A stretch of DNA of 64,000 nucleotides from NCBI GenBank assembly GCA_963978905.1, contig OZ022260.1, positions 38,562,259 to 38,626,258 on the forward strand, written 5' to 3'. Position 1 is the first letter of the stretch, and each line of letters begins with the position of its first letter. Shown here piece after piece: positions 1 to 12,160 of the stretch. The notes under the pieces are model-generated. The model was not told where the DNA came from and made no database searches. It worked only from the letters and a program-made list of their open reading frames with translations. The position numbers and the translations under genes are program-made. Source of the stretch: Trichostrongylus colubriformis. Taxonomy: Eukaryota > Nematoda > Chromadorea > Rhabditida > Trichostrongylidae.

Positions 1-118
1 TTGTAACTCCAAGATCGTGGATAATATCCATACCACGGATACAGTCCTCCTCTGTGACAACTTGAAATCCAACCAATTGTCTAGAAAATATATCGATTAA
101 AACATGAAGATCTTTTGG
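1..118 (-). pseudogene. possible retroelement polyprotein fragment at window edge
   Basis: The minus strand is open for 39 codons from a stop at 119-121 to the edge of the window. The reading has a protein-like pattern: a segment HVLIDIFSRQLVGF is followed by VVTEEDCIRGMDIIHDLG. The second segment resembles the end of retroelement aspartic proteases (hydrophobic-G-M-D followed by a leucine-rich turn); the first could equally recall an integrase strand. The frame continues out of the window, so neither can be settled here. No start or splice site was identified. Confidence 0.25.
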
Positions 119-2404
119 TTAATATCAATAATAATACCCAAGTTCGAAAGCGTTTGGCGTCAATACATTTGCCAGTGGAGTAATGATATCTCTGTAGACA
201 GGGAGGAGCTCCTTCGGAACGTACTTCAAAAGAATAGAATATCAATTAGTGAAGTCACTAGCATATTAAATAAGTCTTTTGTATGGGAAAGAAAGCGAGT
301 TATACCAAACAGTAAAGAAAACCTACGTATTTTCCATTATCTCCCATCACAGGATCACAAACTGAAATCAAATTCAAACGGTTTCAGGAATGTTGAGTTA
401 CTCAGGTGTTGACGGGGAACATACCGTAAAATACGTTTGGATCATTATTTTTGAGATCTTTGATTATGTCCGCAATTTTGGTTAAAAAGGCGACGTTTCC
501 GCAGTATCCTAAAAGGGAGTCAGATTAAGTACAAAGAACACCGATAACGTCTGCTGCTTCAGGTCTCCGTTACAGGAAAAGAATATCATTCATATGCCTT
601 GCAGTAGCAGAAAAATTTCTTGCCAAAACCCTTGTTTTGTGCGCCTGTATCTTAAGGCTTTGTTATAGTGGAACTTGTGATGAGTTCTAAGGTTTCTAAG
701 GGTCCGTCTTCTGCACAGGTATGAATGCACTTCGAAAATTTCTGACAAGCAATGTTCGATGCTCATGGGTTTCCTCATGAAGAGCGAACAAGTGTGGGCA
801 AAGTAGGAATAAAAAGTATCGCATTGTTTTGGAACAATGCGGTTCATCATAACGTGGGGTCATTACGAATTTTATCATGACAAACCTGTTAAATGGACAA
901 GCCCAAATTCCCAGGGGTAGTCTAACATTGGTTTCAAGGAAAACTAAAAATTTCGGCTTGAACTACTTTAACAGATTTGAACTGTAACTCTAGTCTTGAA
1001 TTTTGAACAGAACTGCATCGCGCGCGATTTTGCCCAACGCTTATGGAGGAGGGGAGGTGCTCCTTCAAGCTTCTTAAGCTAGACAAAAATAGCACCACAC
1101 ACTAAAGTAACCCCGAGCACAGTGGGATGCACCTCCAATTAAGCACACAATTGTACTGTTTTTATCACAATTTCTCTCTTCCTCCTCTTTCACCAGAATC
1201 GCTCGGAGAAGAGGACAAAAAAGACTTAAAGTATGTATCGGCAGAATAAGAAGTCTTTAGAGTAAGAAAAAGCGCTCTGGAAAATATACCCACCTGTAAG
1301 AACATAAGAATATTCATTGATATTATTCAGCTTGAGCCCATCGTACAAATCATTCAACTCGACGTCCGTTAACCGTTGACCTCTTACGTACTCATATCCT
1401 AAATATGATCTCTAGACATCTACTTCCTCTTGGCTTATTTATTTGAGAAGAAAAAAGCGTGCAGATTATCAGTTACGTCAAGCTAAGTGAATCACTTTTA
1501 GGCAGATTCAAGAATTCCACGTTACCCGCATGGTTGCTGAATTGTACACTGTTGATCGGATCCACCTCGAAACCATTTAGCTGAAATGTTGAATTAAACA
1601 GCAAGGAATTCATGACTATATAAAACAAGGTTTCTCAAATGACACCAGCGCGCGCATTACCAATGCACTTAAAGTTACTCCAAAAGCATCACCGAAGTAG
1701 TAGATATCATGAGGCAAGTGCTATTACAATTAGGCAAAAAAAAACAAAAAAAAAACGGTTTAAACAGGAGTGTTCCCGTATTTTTCTGATGCGAACACGT
1801 GCCTTATTACTTGCTGTTTTCATATTTAAATAGCTTATCCTCAAAAAAGCAATTCCAAATAAAAAATGCATGTCGAATTGACTACAGCTGCAAACAGCAA
1901 TACAACTAGATAAAAGTAAATTCACTTGTAGAAAAGAAATAAAAAGGGAGAGTAATCATTCGAAAAGTTCGTACCTGAAGTGGAAACACGGAAGCTTTAT
2001 TTCCCGCATAGCCATGCACGACATGACTCTGAATAGATAAAACTGTCTTGTTTCGTTCTTTGCAAAGCGCTTCTTCGACGAGGTTCATCTGTAGACAGGA
2101 ATTTCGACGAGAGAAAAGTTGAAAAAAAAAACAATGATTAGATGAATGTCACGAAACGAAGAGATAATTGAACTGACACAGATAGATGAAAGAAGAATAC
2201 CTGTAAAGAACGACCAGAAAACCTGCTCTGTGAACGATTCTTGCTCAAATTAGAATTCTCCATTGGTGACTTGTTCAAGACTGACGATTCCCGTAAGCAT
2301 GTGAAAAGTGTAGGATACATACGTATTGATTTAGCTGATTTCGCCCTTCGGATAGTCCAGGCGAATAGACGACACGCTGCTAATCGAGCCATATCTTCTC
2401 GTCT
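119..2404. other. stretch with no recognised gene
   Basis: Only short AT-rich open frames are present (the longest about 100 codons at 104-412) and none resembles a known family. I see no inverted repeat with a convincing target duplication. It could be intron or intergenic sequence. Confidence 0.5.
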
Positions 2405-3229
2405 GGGCCGCGGTCATACTTTGCGCACCGATGCCGGCACTGCCAGCGTCGGCGTCAAATTGACGCCGCTGCCGTCACCAAAATCATGTGCCTGCCGCCG
2501 ACCACGGTGGCATTCTGGTGGCGCGCTCTGTTTGCAGAATTCTTGACCCAATCACACTACAGTATGATGACCGCAGCCTGAGCCCGCTTCGAATCTTACT
2601 TAGCATACAGCCAACTGGTCGAAACGATTGCTCCTTCAAATTGAGACGTCGTTAGGCTTCAGCCACTTCGGGATCAGGTTTGAAATATGTGCCATACAAC
2701 TGTAAGCCATATCGGCGCCCTTAACGCACCGTGAATCATCATCGTATGTTCCGGATAATCAATGAATACTCAAAGCAAAATGAATCGGATGCACGTCAAG
2801 GGCTCCACAGAAAAACTCACCGGCGCGCGTATGCGACGCGTGCTAGATGACGTCACAGCCACCGCGCAGCGCGACGGTGAGCGATGGCCTTGCTCCTACC
2901 AAAGCGCTTTATAGAGGGTAACCTTGTTAGAGTTTTGTTAATACATTGAGGGTGAGCTCATACTGCTGCGGAAGCTTTGCTGCTTTGACAGACTTTCGAC
3001 AGCTGGGAGAGCTGGCTTTTTTCAAAGTGGCTAGCCTTTCCAGACGTATTGATTTGCCTCAGCCCAATGATATAGAAGTTTTAGGAGACTGTGTGTGTGC
3101 TCCGTCTCATGTATAACCATGCGGGGAGACACACGGTAGGAAAGTGCAAGCCATCTCATGACTTTGGTGAAATGACAGCAAGGTAATCCTCATCGAAGAG
3201 CAATGTTTGTAGTGCAGGCCGTCGCAAAC

Positions 3230-3277
3230 CGTCACGTCGCGCGGTGGCTGTGACGTCACGTCGCGCGGTGGCTGTGA
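3230..3277. repeat. 24-bp perfect tandem repeat, two copies
   Basis: Two adjacent identical 24-bp units contain the motif GTCACGTCGCGCGGTGG. A related inverted unit lies near 2850-2880, so this is part of the inner arm of the surrounding foldback. Confidence 0.85.
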
Positions 3278-3529
3278 CGTCACCAAGCACGCGCCGCATG
3301 CGCGCCGGTGAGTTTTTCCCTCCTCCCCACGCCAAGTTTCTAAGGTCACGGTCGTACTTTGCGATGCCGGCTCCAGGGCGTGGCTGCGTATCTCTGCGTC
3401 TCCGCCTATGCCATCCTGCCTCATTGCCTGCGTCATCTCTACACCTTCCCCGTGCCACTCTCCCTCGCTGCCTGTGAACGCAGCCAAGCCCTGCCTGCGG
3501 TGAGTATCACTGCGGCCTGGGTGTATGTC

Positions 3530-3669
3530 GTTTGGCGCGGCCCTTGCACCTAATTTGCCGATGGGGCGCATGGGCCGTTTGGACTCTCCCAGATTTGCCT
3601 AAGCCTTTTTAGGGGAGGAGCTTTGGCAGTGCCCCATTGGCAAATTAGCTCCAAGGGGCCGCGCCAAAC
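3530..3669. mobile_element. 140-bp MITE with ~38-bp terminal inverted repeats
   Basis: The ends are inverted: GTTTGGCGCGGCCC at 3530 and its complement ending at 3669, with similarity running about 38 bp into the element (AATTTGCC-ATGGGGC). It sits inside the larger GC-rich foldback. A clear target duplication was not found. Confidence 0.7.
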
Positions 3670-3969
3670 GACCGTCTCCCCTGCGGCCTAAGCGAGCTCT
3701 CGCTGCGGTCACCATACTGTAGTGTGATTGGGTCAGGATTTTGCAAACAAAGCGCCCCACTAGAGTGCGCCGTCCGTGACTTTATTTGACCTCATCGGAA
3801 TGTCACTTTCCACTCTTCTTGCGCCCCTCATGCAAAATATTGGTCAGTTTTTGCTCTAGGAAGTTTTCCGAGAAATGCAAGTAATTATGCATGAAATAGT
3901 AGACTAGTGGATAGGCGGTGTGTTCTTAATAAACGGAATAGAGTAGGTTACTTGTCTTTGTCTCCTCCT

Positions 3970-4165
3970 AAGGCGCCGTCAGACTTCGCGATTTTGCGAT
4001 TGTGCGGTTCTGCAAATATGCGATTATGTGGTGTCGCACTCCGCACGCGAAGTTGCGGCATGGCAAAACTTCAAGGTCGCGGGATCGCATGCGAAAGTGT
4101 GACGCCAAAAAATTGCAGAATCGTGAAGTCGCGAAGCAGCAAAATCGCAATGTCCGCTTTTATAC
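3970..4165. repeat. foldback of CGCGATTTTGCG type
   Basis: The left part has repeated GCGATTTTGCG-like words; the right part has their complements (GTCGCGAAGCAGCAAAATCGC region). The left end AAGGCGCCGTCAGACTTCGCG is a degenerate form of the AGGCNGCGTTCATAC end seen in other foldbacks here. Short open frames over it are by-products of the repeats. Confidence 0.55.
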
Positions 4166-4723
4166 TTTGTGGAGCTGTCGCAGAGTGCCGCAGACAGAAG
4201 CAAGCTTATTGTTAGTACAACACTTCAGTGTGGAAGGCGTCCGCTTCCTTTTTCCTTGAAATTTCCAAAGACTTATGTGTTTCTTCAATCAAATGGGACT
4301 TTTGGGAAAGTCAGCATAGCGTAACGGCTACAAGCACTACAACGAGAGTTGGAACTTCAGCTCGTAGCCTGTGAAGATTAAAATTGCATTTTTTGTAAAG
4401 CAATTATTGATTGATCTTTAGCGGTAGATCAAACGTGATCCGGTCAACTTTGACCACAGCATCGACATATCGATTGCCACCGCTCTATTCATGCCAGCCG
4501 TTGTGTCGTACATTTTTTGGGTTTTTTTTTAAGTATTCGCTTTTCAATTTTTCATTTTTCCTTTTGCGGTCTAGTGTTTGCTAGTTTTCGTTAGGTCTTC
4601 CTTTTTTATGGAAATGTTTGGGTGCTCATGTCGTTGGGGTGGGGGCACCCATTTTCACGCTGTCCTTAATTTTCTCCGGAAGGGGTAAATCTGGCATATT
4701 GTGGAATATGGGAGTAAGGGTGC
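4166..4723. other. stretch with no recognised feature
   Basis: AT-rich sequence with a T-run near 4520-4550. No gene, RNA gene or inverted repeat was recognised. Confidence 0.5.
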
Positions 4724-4980
4724 TCAGCAGCGTAGCATAAGAGAAAGAATGGAATGAAACGGCGAAAGCCTCAGAAATAAGAACTCGAAAACTCCCTCCT
4801 CTTTCGCATCCTTCTGCGTTACTAGCTGGGTCACACTGCAGTCGGGCAGAAATGCCAAATCAGCCGTTCGCGAACATTGTCCCGCCCTCCACTGCAACTC
4901 GCCCGGCTGATAAACTGCAGAAGGACATGCCGTGATGCGGGTTCGTGATAAAATTCCAAGCCGCACTTTTTCAATGCGAT
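4724..4980 (-). repeat. dispersed repeat H, copy 1
   Basis: The minus-strand translation of this block and the plus-strand translation at 27545-27830 share the same spaced pattern (ILSR-R-T-CPS-V, then SR---LAFLP-C). I read this as two diverged copies of one repeat in opposite orientation. The shared open frame may be a protein relic, but I do not recognise it. Confidence 0.5.
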
Positions 4981-5394
4981 TTTGCGACTACGATTTGCTT
5001 GAGCCTTACTTCAAGAGAAGCCCCTATTCCCTCAAATAAGGCTTATGTAAAAATATACTCTTGAATGTATATATTGGTATTGTGGAGCGGTCTCGGATGA
5101 GGGATGTCAGCGTGGAGGTGTGTGGCTTCCCCCTTCAACTACCTATGCACCCGAAAAATTACTTATCGCTCGATGATACCGTATTTTGAAATTATTATCT
5201 CTGTAATTACAATTTCGTGTAGATTTTTTTCTGGATATGGTATATGCGGTGAGGGAGGGGCAGAAATGGTATATCCACCCAAAATTCTTTCCTTTATTGA
5301 GCCTAAGTAACGCCGTAACGCCTGTAACGCCACTTCTCAGTGTATCTACAAATCTGGTACTTATATTAGTACGGAGCTATTAAGCACTGCGATT

Positions 5395-5840
5395 GTGAGA
5401 AGAGTGTAATAATCTTCTATTATAAAATCCACTAACTTTGCGCGTCTGTCTGTTGGTGGGTTTGTCGGTTGGTTTGCCGGTATGTCTGTCCGTCCGCAAT
5501 TGAGTGATTGTGAATAGGGAATGAGAGCAAAGCAACGTAGAGCGGTGGCGTACGGACGTTTGGGCGTGTCCTACGGACATGGGTGAAAGTGCATCAAACT
5601 CTCTCACCCCGCCACACTCACTCTTGCCACGCACTCTCACTCTCGCCACGCCCAATCAAGTACTGCAAAATGGGCTATTGGTAGGGAGAAACTAACGGAT
5701 GTTAAGTGTCATTCTAAGGCCATGTTATCGTAGTCGTAGCACCTTCTCTTCATATAGATACCTATTTTGTGCTCTCGCGTCATTGTACGGTGTGCTGATG
5801 TCGCACTTGGAGGTATGCTGGGTTGTCGGAGGAGCAGTGC
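5395..5840 (+). repeat. dispersed repeat J (TGTC-rich), copy 1
   Basis: A pyrimidine-rich GTCTGTCCGTC-like tract is followed by a block ending AAGGCCATGTTATCG and GTGTGCTGATGTCGCA. The same order recurs at 10935-11125 and 61352-61505. This copy is interrupted by a TA-type MITE at 5550-5678. Confidence 0.55.
5550..5678. mobile_element. TA-type MITE, truncated copy
   Basis: It contains the family segments TGGGCGTGTCCTACGGAC and CTCTCACCCCGCCACACTC and the right end CAAGTACTGCAAAATGGGCT. The outer left end is missing or diverged. Confidence 0.7.
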
Positions 5841-5960
5841 CGTTTGAACTAAACGGATCACAGAGCGGGTAACTCTGTAAATGGAAACAATTGCATTTTT
5901 TCAAAAGTCGTGGTCGGCTCAGACAGCATCATGTGAGTAGAGGGCGGGCTGGAAGAGGAT

Positions 5961-6318
5961 GGCTGGTTCATAGTTTTGGAATTTGCGGAATTGCAAAATT
6001 GTGGAATCTGTGGAAAGGGATAAGATATGTGTCGATTGGAGAAATGGCAGAATTGTGGAAATGCAGAGTTGTGGAATTTGCGGAAAGGCATTAGTTACGT
6101 GTCGATTTCTATGCTACGAAGAGACGAGAGGATTAGAGAAACTGAGAGGCGGGAATTGTCACCATTTTCGAAAATTCCGCAATTCTTCCGATCGATACGT
6201 ATCTATCTCTTCCCACGATTCCTCAAATGCCGCAGTTTCTCCAATCGATACCTATCTAGTGCTCTTTCGCAAATTTCGCAATTCTGCATTCCGCTAATTC
6301 CACAAGTATGTACCTGCC
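5961..6318. mobile_element. 358-bp foldback (GGAATTTGCG type)
   Basis: Left end GGCTGGTTCATAGTTTTGG and right end complement GGCAGGTACATACTTGTGG are inverted repeats. The interior is built from repeats of GTGGAATTTGCGG and carries the motif GATCGATACGTATC at about 6191-6204. It is a small relative of the 1.34-kb element at 52415-53756, sharing the segment CGAAGAGACGAGAG. Confidence 0.75.
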
Positions 6319-7142
6319 TTACCATCACAGAGCATACCCTCCTATTTCTTTGACTAATGGCACTAATGGATGTGTAGATGAGTGTGGATACGATAAAGTT
6401 GCCAATGTCGTGTGACGCTACATCACGTTCGAATTGAACCAAAAACAAGATAGAATTTTCGATGGAAGCCCCAATCAAAGAATAAGACAAACCAGCTGGC
6501 GCTCGGTTTCAGTGTAAACTGGAATTGAAAGCTCGACTTTCATACCCTGGTACCATAGCTTGATATAGTGACAGCCTGATTACCCAGTACATTAGGTTTT
6601 TTAGCGGATGACGAGATTTGTATGAAAGTGATTTCGTGTGATCAATATCGGATTTCAAGAACGAAGCTGGAAAAGGTGTTGCCAAAGAATTGAAGCAGTT
6701 TTCGGCTTTGAAATGTAGCTGAAAGAAGGTGTCAGAAGGGGAAAAATGATCGTTCGCTGTTCTTCGTTGTTTCTTCGTTTCAGCGACAGAGCGTTTTTCT
6801 GTCTTGTCTTGATCGATAGTGCCTGTGTATTGACTGACGATGGAAACTGTTGTGGGCTCGAGAGACTAGAAAACTTAACTTACCTCTTCTTATCGTGAAA
6901 GGGTGGTTCTTGTATCTTAGCTTCATGGCCTTGTTAGCGATGATAGGAACAGTAATAATACGTTCACAGTAGAAATTTGTATCATCTAGGGCATTAGACG
7001 AATCGATTGTGCATTTAAAAACATTGAATATGCAATGTAGGCAGCATAGCAAATTACAACGACAGAATGCGGTAATGAAATGGGCGCCGGCGAAGCGTGT
7101 GACCCTTAGCGAATCGGGTTTTCTCGTATTACTTTGGACAGA
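6319..7142. other. stretch with no recognised feature
   Basis: No repeat relationship or coding exon was recognised. A 144-codon minus-strand open frame at 6780-7214 runs into the neighbouring MITE and has no family signature. Confidence 0.45.
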
Positions 7143-7144
7143 TA

Positions 7145-7287
7145 CAGTCCATTTCGCAGCACTTGATTGGGCGTGGCTTACGGACTTGGGCGAGAGTGTT
7201 TTAAACTCCCTCACCCCGCCACGCTCTCACTCTCGTCACTCACTTAAGTCCACAGTCACGCCCAACCAAGCGCTGCGAAATGAACTG
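7145..7287. mobile_element. TA-type MITE, 143 bp
   Basis: Ends CAGTCCATTTCGCAGC and CGAAATGAACTG (inverted) are flanked by TA at 7143-7144 and 7288-7289, the target site used by Tc1/mariner elements. This copy belongs to the subfamily with CGCAGCRCTTGATTGGGCG next to the tip. Confidence 0.85.
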
Positions 7288-7810
7288 TATTCTGCTAATA
7301 CTTTGGGCAGAAATTTTAAATAAAAAAGCGCAAACTTAGCGAAGATATGTATATATAAACATAGGATGACCTATTTGTATTCATTGGGATTATGCAATTT
7401 TCTTAGCTGTGTGGAGGCAACGACACCGTTACTCACAACTTGTTAGGCAAAAGGCATAAGTGATACGTTAGAAAGAAATTTCGCAGAAAAAATTTGAGTC
7501 ACTATGGGTAAATCGGAAATATCAGTCTGACTTGATGAACTCATAAAGGGACACGTGCACGCAAAAACAATTTGAGAAATTGAGCGAGATGGAGAAGGTC
7601 AAAAAAATTCAAATGAGATTGAAAAAATGAAGTGAAAATGAAGTGAGAGATTCAGTAAAAATATAGTCGAGGGAGTAAAATACCCGTGGTTTCCTCTGTA
7701 TAGGATATATCACCTGTGAAAATTGGATTTCGAACAATTCGTGAAGCTTCCCTTTCCGATGATCCCCTACCTCACTTATGTGCACGGTGTTCAACTAGTG
7801 GCTATGACCA

Positions 7811-8413
7811 AGGCCGCGTTCATAATTTACGACACTGAAGTCGGCAACGGCGACAGAATGATGTGCCCGCCCCGACCGGGTGGGGTCCACGAGGTCGAAT
7901 TTCCGCTTCGCGGCGTTTCACTCGCGGCGCCCCCGTACGACTCGCCATATCGATTGCCCTTGATCGGCCGGCTGAGCGTGACTGCGTCACGTCTGCGCTT
8001 TCCACCCATACCACACTGCCTCGCTTGAAGTCTGCCATGCCCTGCCACTGGCACTCGCACCCGCTGTGCCGCTCATCGCGCGCGGCCGCGCGGAAATTCG
8101 ACCTCGTGGACCCCACCCGCCCCGACCAAAGCGACTCTGTCGACGCGCCGTGTTCATAATGCTCGACCGAACTATACTACAACTGATGATCCCGGCGTGA
8201 GCTCGCTCAGATCTGTAGCGAGACTGAATCCTGCCGAGAATTCTGGCAAGATTCGCGCGTTCCTTCGCCACAGATTTGCGCGGAATCTCGCCACGATCAT
8301 CATACTGTAGTATGGTCCGGCCGAGTGTTATAAAAGCGCGTCGCCGTGGTGCCTCTTTGATTGGCTGCGGGCACATGATTTTGACGCTGGTGTCGAAGAG
8401 TATGAAGGCAGTC
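7811..8413. mobile_element. GC-rich foldback with CGTTCATA-type ends
   Basis: The left end AAGGCCGCGTTCATAA and the complement of the right end (TGCCTTCATACTCTTCGACA) are inverted, with matching internal blocks ATCATGTGCCCGC and a centre around CATCATACTGTAGTATGG. A 241-bp MITE is inserted in the left arm at 7878-8118. Removing that insert and one 9-bp duplicate makes the two arms line up better. No coding region. Confidence 0.75.
7878..8118. mobile_element. 241-bp MITE with 9-bp target duplication (copy 1)
   Basis: Terminal inverted repeats of about 29 bp begin GGGTGGGGTCCACGAGG. It is flanked by a perfect 9-bp direct repeat GCCCCGACC at 7869-7877 and 8119-8127. The 9-bp duplication is typical of Mutator-like (MULE) transposition; assignment to that superfamily is an inference since no transposase is present. 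A second copy of exactly the same length is at 10123-10363. Confidence 0.9.
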
Positions 8414-9143
8414 AAAGCAGCCGGCGTGTGTGTGACATATCTTGTTCACTCGGAACAAGCTCCCGTCCCTGCTCGTGCAGATGGCTGTTACGGAGAATAG
8501 TGGTAGAGTGAGATCTGCTTTTTACTTCAGGATACCTCGTCACAATTTGCTGAAGTTCGACTAAGGTAGGATTGAAAGTGGTGGGAAAGAATTACTTTTT
8601 TTGGCACCCCCTGCATAGGTTGGATTCTCGTCCACGTATATGTATGTTGTCTGGTGTAGGCTGAAAGTGAAGGATAGTTAAGCTGTTATTCACTCTGCAG
8701 AGAGTCAACAATTCGTTAGAATCAAGCTTTGAGACAAAAAAAAAGAAAAAGAAGAGTGCATTGGAAATAGGTGAGCTACTTGTTCAGCAGTGTGATTGCC
8801 CGTGTTCAGTTACGAGCAGAATGAGTCACGAATGGCGTCCACCCTAGGAAGACATGTTTATGAAATGAAATTCTAGAATTGTGCAGCATATGCATGCGTT
8901 TTGAAGGGACTGCAGCCGCAGATGATGGCCGATGATAGTGCTCGAACGACACTCGCAAGCCCCTCGAACGTCGATTGAGCGTGCGAAAGGATTTAGAGCT
9001 CGACGGAGAATTCACAAAACTGCATTAGTTGTTGTTGGGACTAGTGTAGAAGTGGTGTGAAAGCGCTAGAAAGAAAGACAGAATTCCTCACGTATACGCC
9101 ATGCATCAAACATGTCGGTAGTACCTACAGTGCATTTAAATGC
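8414..9143. other. stretch with no recognised feature
   Basis: No gene or repeat relationship was recognised. Short open frames only. Confidence 0.45.
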
Positions 9144-9147
9144 TTAA

Positions 9148-9532
9148 AGGCAGCGTCAGGAGTGATTCGATTGTTTCATTCCTTCCAATCTTCGATACTG
9201 ACCGGTGGAGTTTTCATCACAAAACCTTACACGGCAAGCACCACGTCATTCCTATCGATACGGCTTCGATGCGATACGATAAGTATCATTCCTCTATCAC
9301 GCTTATTACTCTACGCCTCAGTCATTCTTCGGTAAAGTCTTCCCTAGGAGGCGGGAAGGGGTTGTCCAAGGCGTCAGGTGTGATCCCTACGCCGTCACTA
9401 CAGCTCGGGGGCGCGCTTTTCAACGGGGATTTGGCTAGAGCAATCTTCTCAGGCCCATAGTTTCCCATAGGCCCATAGTGAGTCACTTCTTTGAGGGATT
9501 TTCCATTAACCATATTATGCCTAATGCTGTCT
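9148..9532. mobile_element. TTAA-flanked element D, 385 bp
   Basis: Ends AGGCAGCGTCAGG (left) and the complement AGACAGCATTAGG (right) are flanked by TTAA at 9144-9147 and 9533-9536. TTAA is the target of piggyBac and Kolobok elements. The right half (GGCCCATAG...ATGCTGTCT) recurs at 17570-17745, 29080-29215 and, inverted, at 41846-42010. Confidence 0.75.
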
Positions 9533-9536
9533 TTAA

Positions 9537-10113
9537 CAAGCTCACATTGACATAAACAGCCGCTCAGATCAATATTTCGAGTCCGATGTCAATCAGCCGG
9601 TGACTGAGGGCTGAGATAGCCTTAACCATGTGTTGAAAGAAAAGTAAGCGGTGCTAAACACAGTTGATACAAAATCTTCTTCCCGTTTCTTGTGGTCAGA
9701 CATCTGGGAATATCCTTATTGTCCTAATTCAAACCTGAAATCTTCGAGATCAGAAGTGTTTGAATATATGTTTGTAAATAATACCAATTTGCTGAAAGAT
9801 TTGCAACAGTAAATGAATTTTCAAATTTTTTGGTATGTCAAATACTACGTAGTCTTCGGCACCGGTTCTTGATCGAGTTTTACAGATCGTTTCGTCATAA
9901 TTGGATTTAACTGAATTAGAATACTGGCCAAGGGTCTTCAAATCCGTTAAATCAAATTTTCTATGCCCATGTTGCTAATGGCGAAAATTTCTCCGGTGAA
10001 AATGCCGTAATAATTGGTGGTCGTGACATCCGGTAACGCCAATTGTGTCCAAAACGTCGCGAAAGTAGTCGAAAAAAATGACTATCTAGCAGAAGGATCA
10101 TCCTCGCCTGTGT
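9537..10113. other. stretch with no recognised feature
   Basis: AT-rich; no gene, RNA gene or repeat relationship recognised. Confidence 0.45.
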
Positions 10114-10122
10114 TTAGCAGTG

Positions 10123-10363
10123 GGGTGGGGTTCACGAGGTCGAATTTCCGCTTCGCGGCGGTGCACTCGCGGCGCCCCCGTACGACTCGCCGTATCGATT
10201 GCCCTTGGTCGCCCGGCTGAGCGTGACTGCGTCACGTCTGCGCTTTCCACTCATGCCACACTGCCTCGCTCGAAGCCTGCCATGCCCTGCCACTGGCACT
10301 CGCACCAGCCATGCCGCTCATCGCGCGCGGCCGCGCGGAAATTCGACCTCGTGGACCCCACCC
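10123..10363. mobile_element. 241-bp MITE with 9-bp target duplication (copy 2)
   Basis: Same element as at 7878-8118, same length, with ends GGGTGGGGTTCACGAGG and the matching complement. It is flanked by a perfect 9-bp direct repeat TTAGCAGTG at 10114-10122 and 10364-10372. Interior differences from copy 1 are few, suggesting recent activity. Confidence 0.92.
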
Positions 10364-10372
10364 TTAGCAGTG

Positions 10373-10934
10373 TATGTCACCGTGATGTGTTCCACACGAC
10401 TTTATCAAGAGGAATTTGTGGGCAGAGGAAGAACGATGCATACAGGGATTAGCTGGGCGAAGGCGCTAGTGCTGATGAATGTGTTGCGGCGAGGGCATGA
10501 CACTGACAGATGTGATGCGTAAATGGATTCGTGGAACTTGCATGAGTGTTTTTTGGACTTGTCTCACAAGGTAGGTGTGGTTTCGACAAGCCTAACAAGT
10601 GGCAGGGCCTTATGAAGCGCATAGCGTCTTTGAAGGACTGGGAAGAGTGATGAAGGAGCAATGATGTCGGTTTGCTACGGTTACACACGATTTTATCGAG
10701 TTTCCTTTCTGATGACTTGGTTTATTTGAGGGTATGACCAATGGTGGTTTCCGGCGTTTTTCAAAAATTGAATGATTTCACTCAATTTCGCTTTGTAAGG
10801 CAGCTTTAATACTTTCACCGGTGTCGGCGGCGGCAATCGACGCCAGACTATTGCGCGTGCTCTATTCATAAACTCGACCGAACCAACTGCTGTATGGTGA
10901 TCGTGGAGAGAGTCTGCGCGAACCTATGGCAAAA
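10373..10934. other. mostly unrecognised; short GC-rich foldback piece
   Basis: A segment near 10815-10920 (GGTGTCGGCGGCGGCAATCG, later GTATGGTGATCGTGG) recalls the GC-rich foldbacks at 7811 and 41005, but the ends cannot be defined. Confidence 0.35.
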
Positions 10935-12050
10935 TGATAGGGGATGATAGGGATCGACCGCTCGATGTATGGGGATACTGAATGGTGCTGAACTATCAAT
11001 CTAAGGCCACATTATCGTTGTGATAGCATTTCCTACTTATATAATCACCTATCACGTACGTCTGCAGTCATTCTGCAGTGTGCTGACGTCGCATTAGGTG
11101 CCAGCACAATAGAACGGCGTAATTCGTTTCACCTCTCGGGCCAGTCCTAGTCTGCCGACACTCATAGGCTTTGAGGGGTGGGATGGGCACATCAATGGTG
11201 GGTGATCCAAATTATAAGATTCGATAAGGAGCGTCGAAAGGCTAATGTCGCCAAATCGTTTTCGCTTTTCCGGCTAACAGTGGAATGTTCACACTCACAG
11301 GTATTGCAGGGTACGGGGACTTTGATGCTGACTTTTCGAAACTGATAAGGGCTTACAGGGGCTGATAGGAGCCATCAGGAAATGGGGAAGGGGTGAAATA
11401 CGGTTCACGGCTTCTACCACTATATGACTGCTATGGTAAATGCGTCTGATGCTCAGTACCATTGGAACATATTTTGTTTATGTTCTGATATCTGCTGCCG
11501 AAATGTCGACCGCTAGATTTCCTAGCGTTCCCAATAATGGTGCTCGTCGTTCGGTACTGCGATCTACATGGATGATCAAGACACCATTAAGATTTGTGAT
11601 AGCAAAGCAAGCGATTCATTCTCTCACGCGGTGCCAACAACAATGCTGGGTATTGACCGCTAGACTGCGTAAATTTCCAAATAGTTCTGTATGTTTACAG
11701 AAACGATAAGCATCGATGACTGGCATATGGATCTACCACCAATATGTAAGAAATAGATGTTCAGCGAATAGACAAATTGCTGCCAACTGATGCAGTTGAG
11801 TCCGAAACTGTCGAACCCACATTATCTAAACTTCCAGTAGTTACCGTTTCAGCCAAAGGGTTGAGGGAATCGTCGATTTACCCATGTCATTCCTGAACAT
11901 TGATCTTCGATATCATTGTAACAAAGGGTATCGACCGCTAAATCATCTGGACCTCTGAAAATGGTGACCTTCCTCAGCGGTGATATCCTAGATATCGTTT
12001 AATATCTATCACCTATATGTAGAAAGTAGATGCTCAGCAAAAAGTCAACA
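10935..12050 (+). repeat. REP-A, copy 1 (with repeat J segment)
   Basis: The block opens with a repeat-J segment (to 11125), followed by REP-A monomer sequence (GATAAGGAGCGTCGAAAGGC) and the REP-A tail marked by repeated TATCGACCGCTA-like words near 11500, 11650 and 11940. The same order appears at 51431-52400 and 59960-61065. No protein is encoded. Confidence 0.65.
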
Positions 12051-12160
12051 TTGTTCGTTTCCCCTTCACATAATCCTAAGGTGTTATTGGCGCAGTACTG
12101 TGCGATAGCCCAACTGGTTATTTTTATACACTGCACAGATCCCATTCCAAGTGGCTCTCT

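Larger units (their letters stand above)
2405..3772. repeat. large GC-rich foldback composite
   Basis: The outer arm 2508-2590 is inverted at 3688-3772; both contain the segment GACCCAATCACACTACAGTA or its complement with few differences. An inner arm 2815-2880 is inverted at 3240-3312. The left edge carries a GGTCATACTTTGCGCACCG motif near 2412, an end motif shared with other foldbacks in the window. A 140-bp MITE (3530-3669) sits between the arms. No coding capacity is recognised. The exact ends are uncertain because several elements are nested. Confidence 0.6.

Noticed and set aside
4311..4380. tRNA-like stretch (AGCATAGCGTAACGGCTAC)
   Set aside because: It lacks a B box (GGTTCGA) and a cloverleaf could not be drawn.
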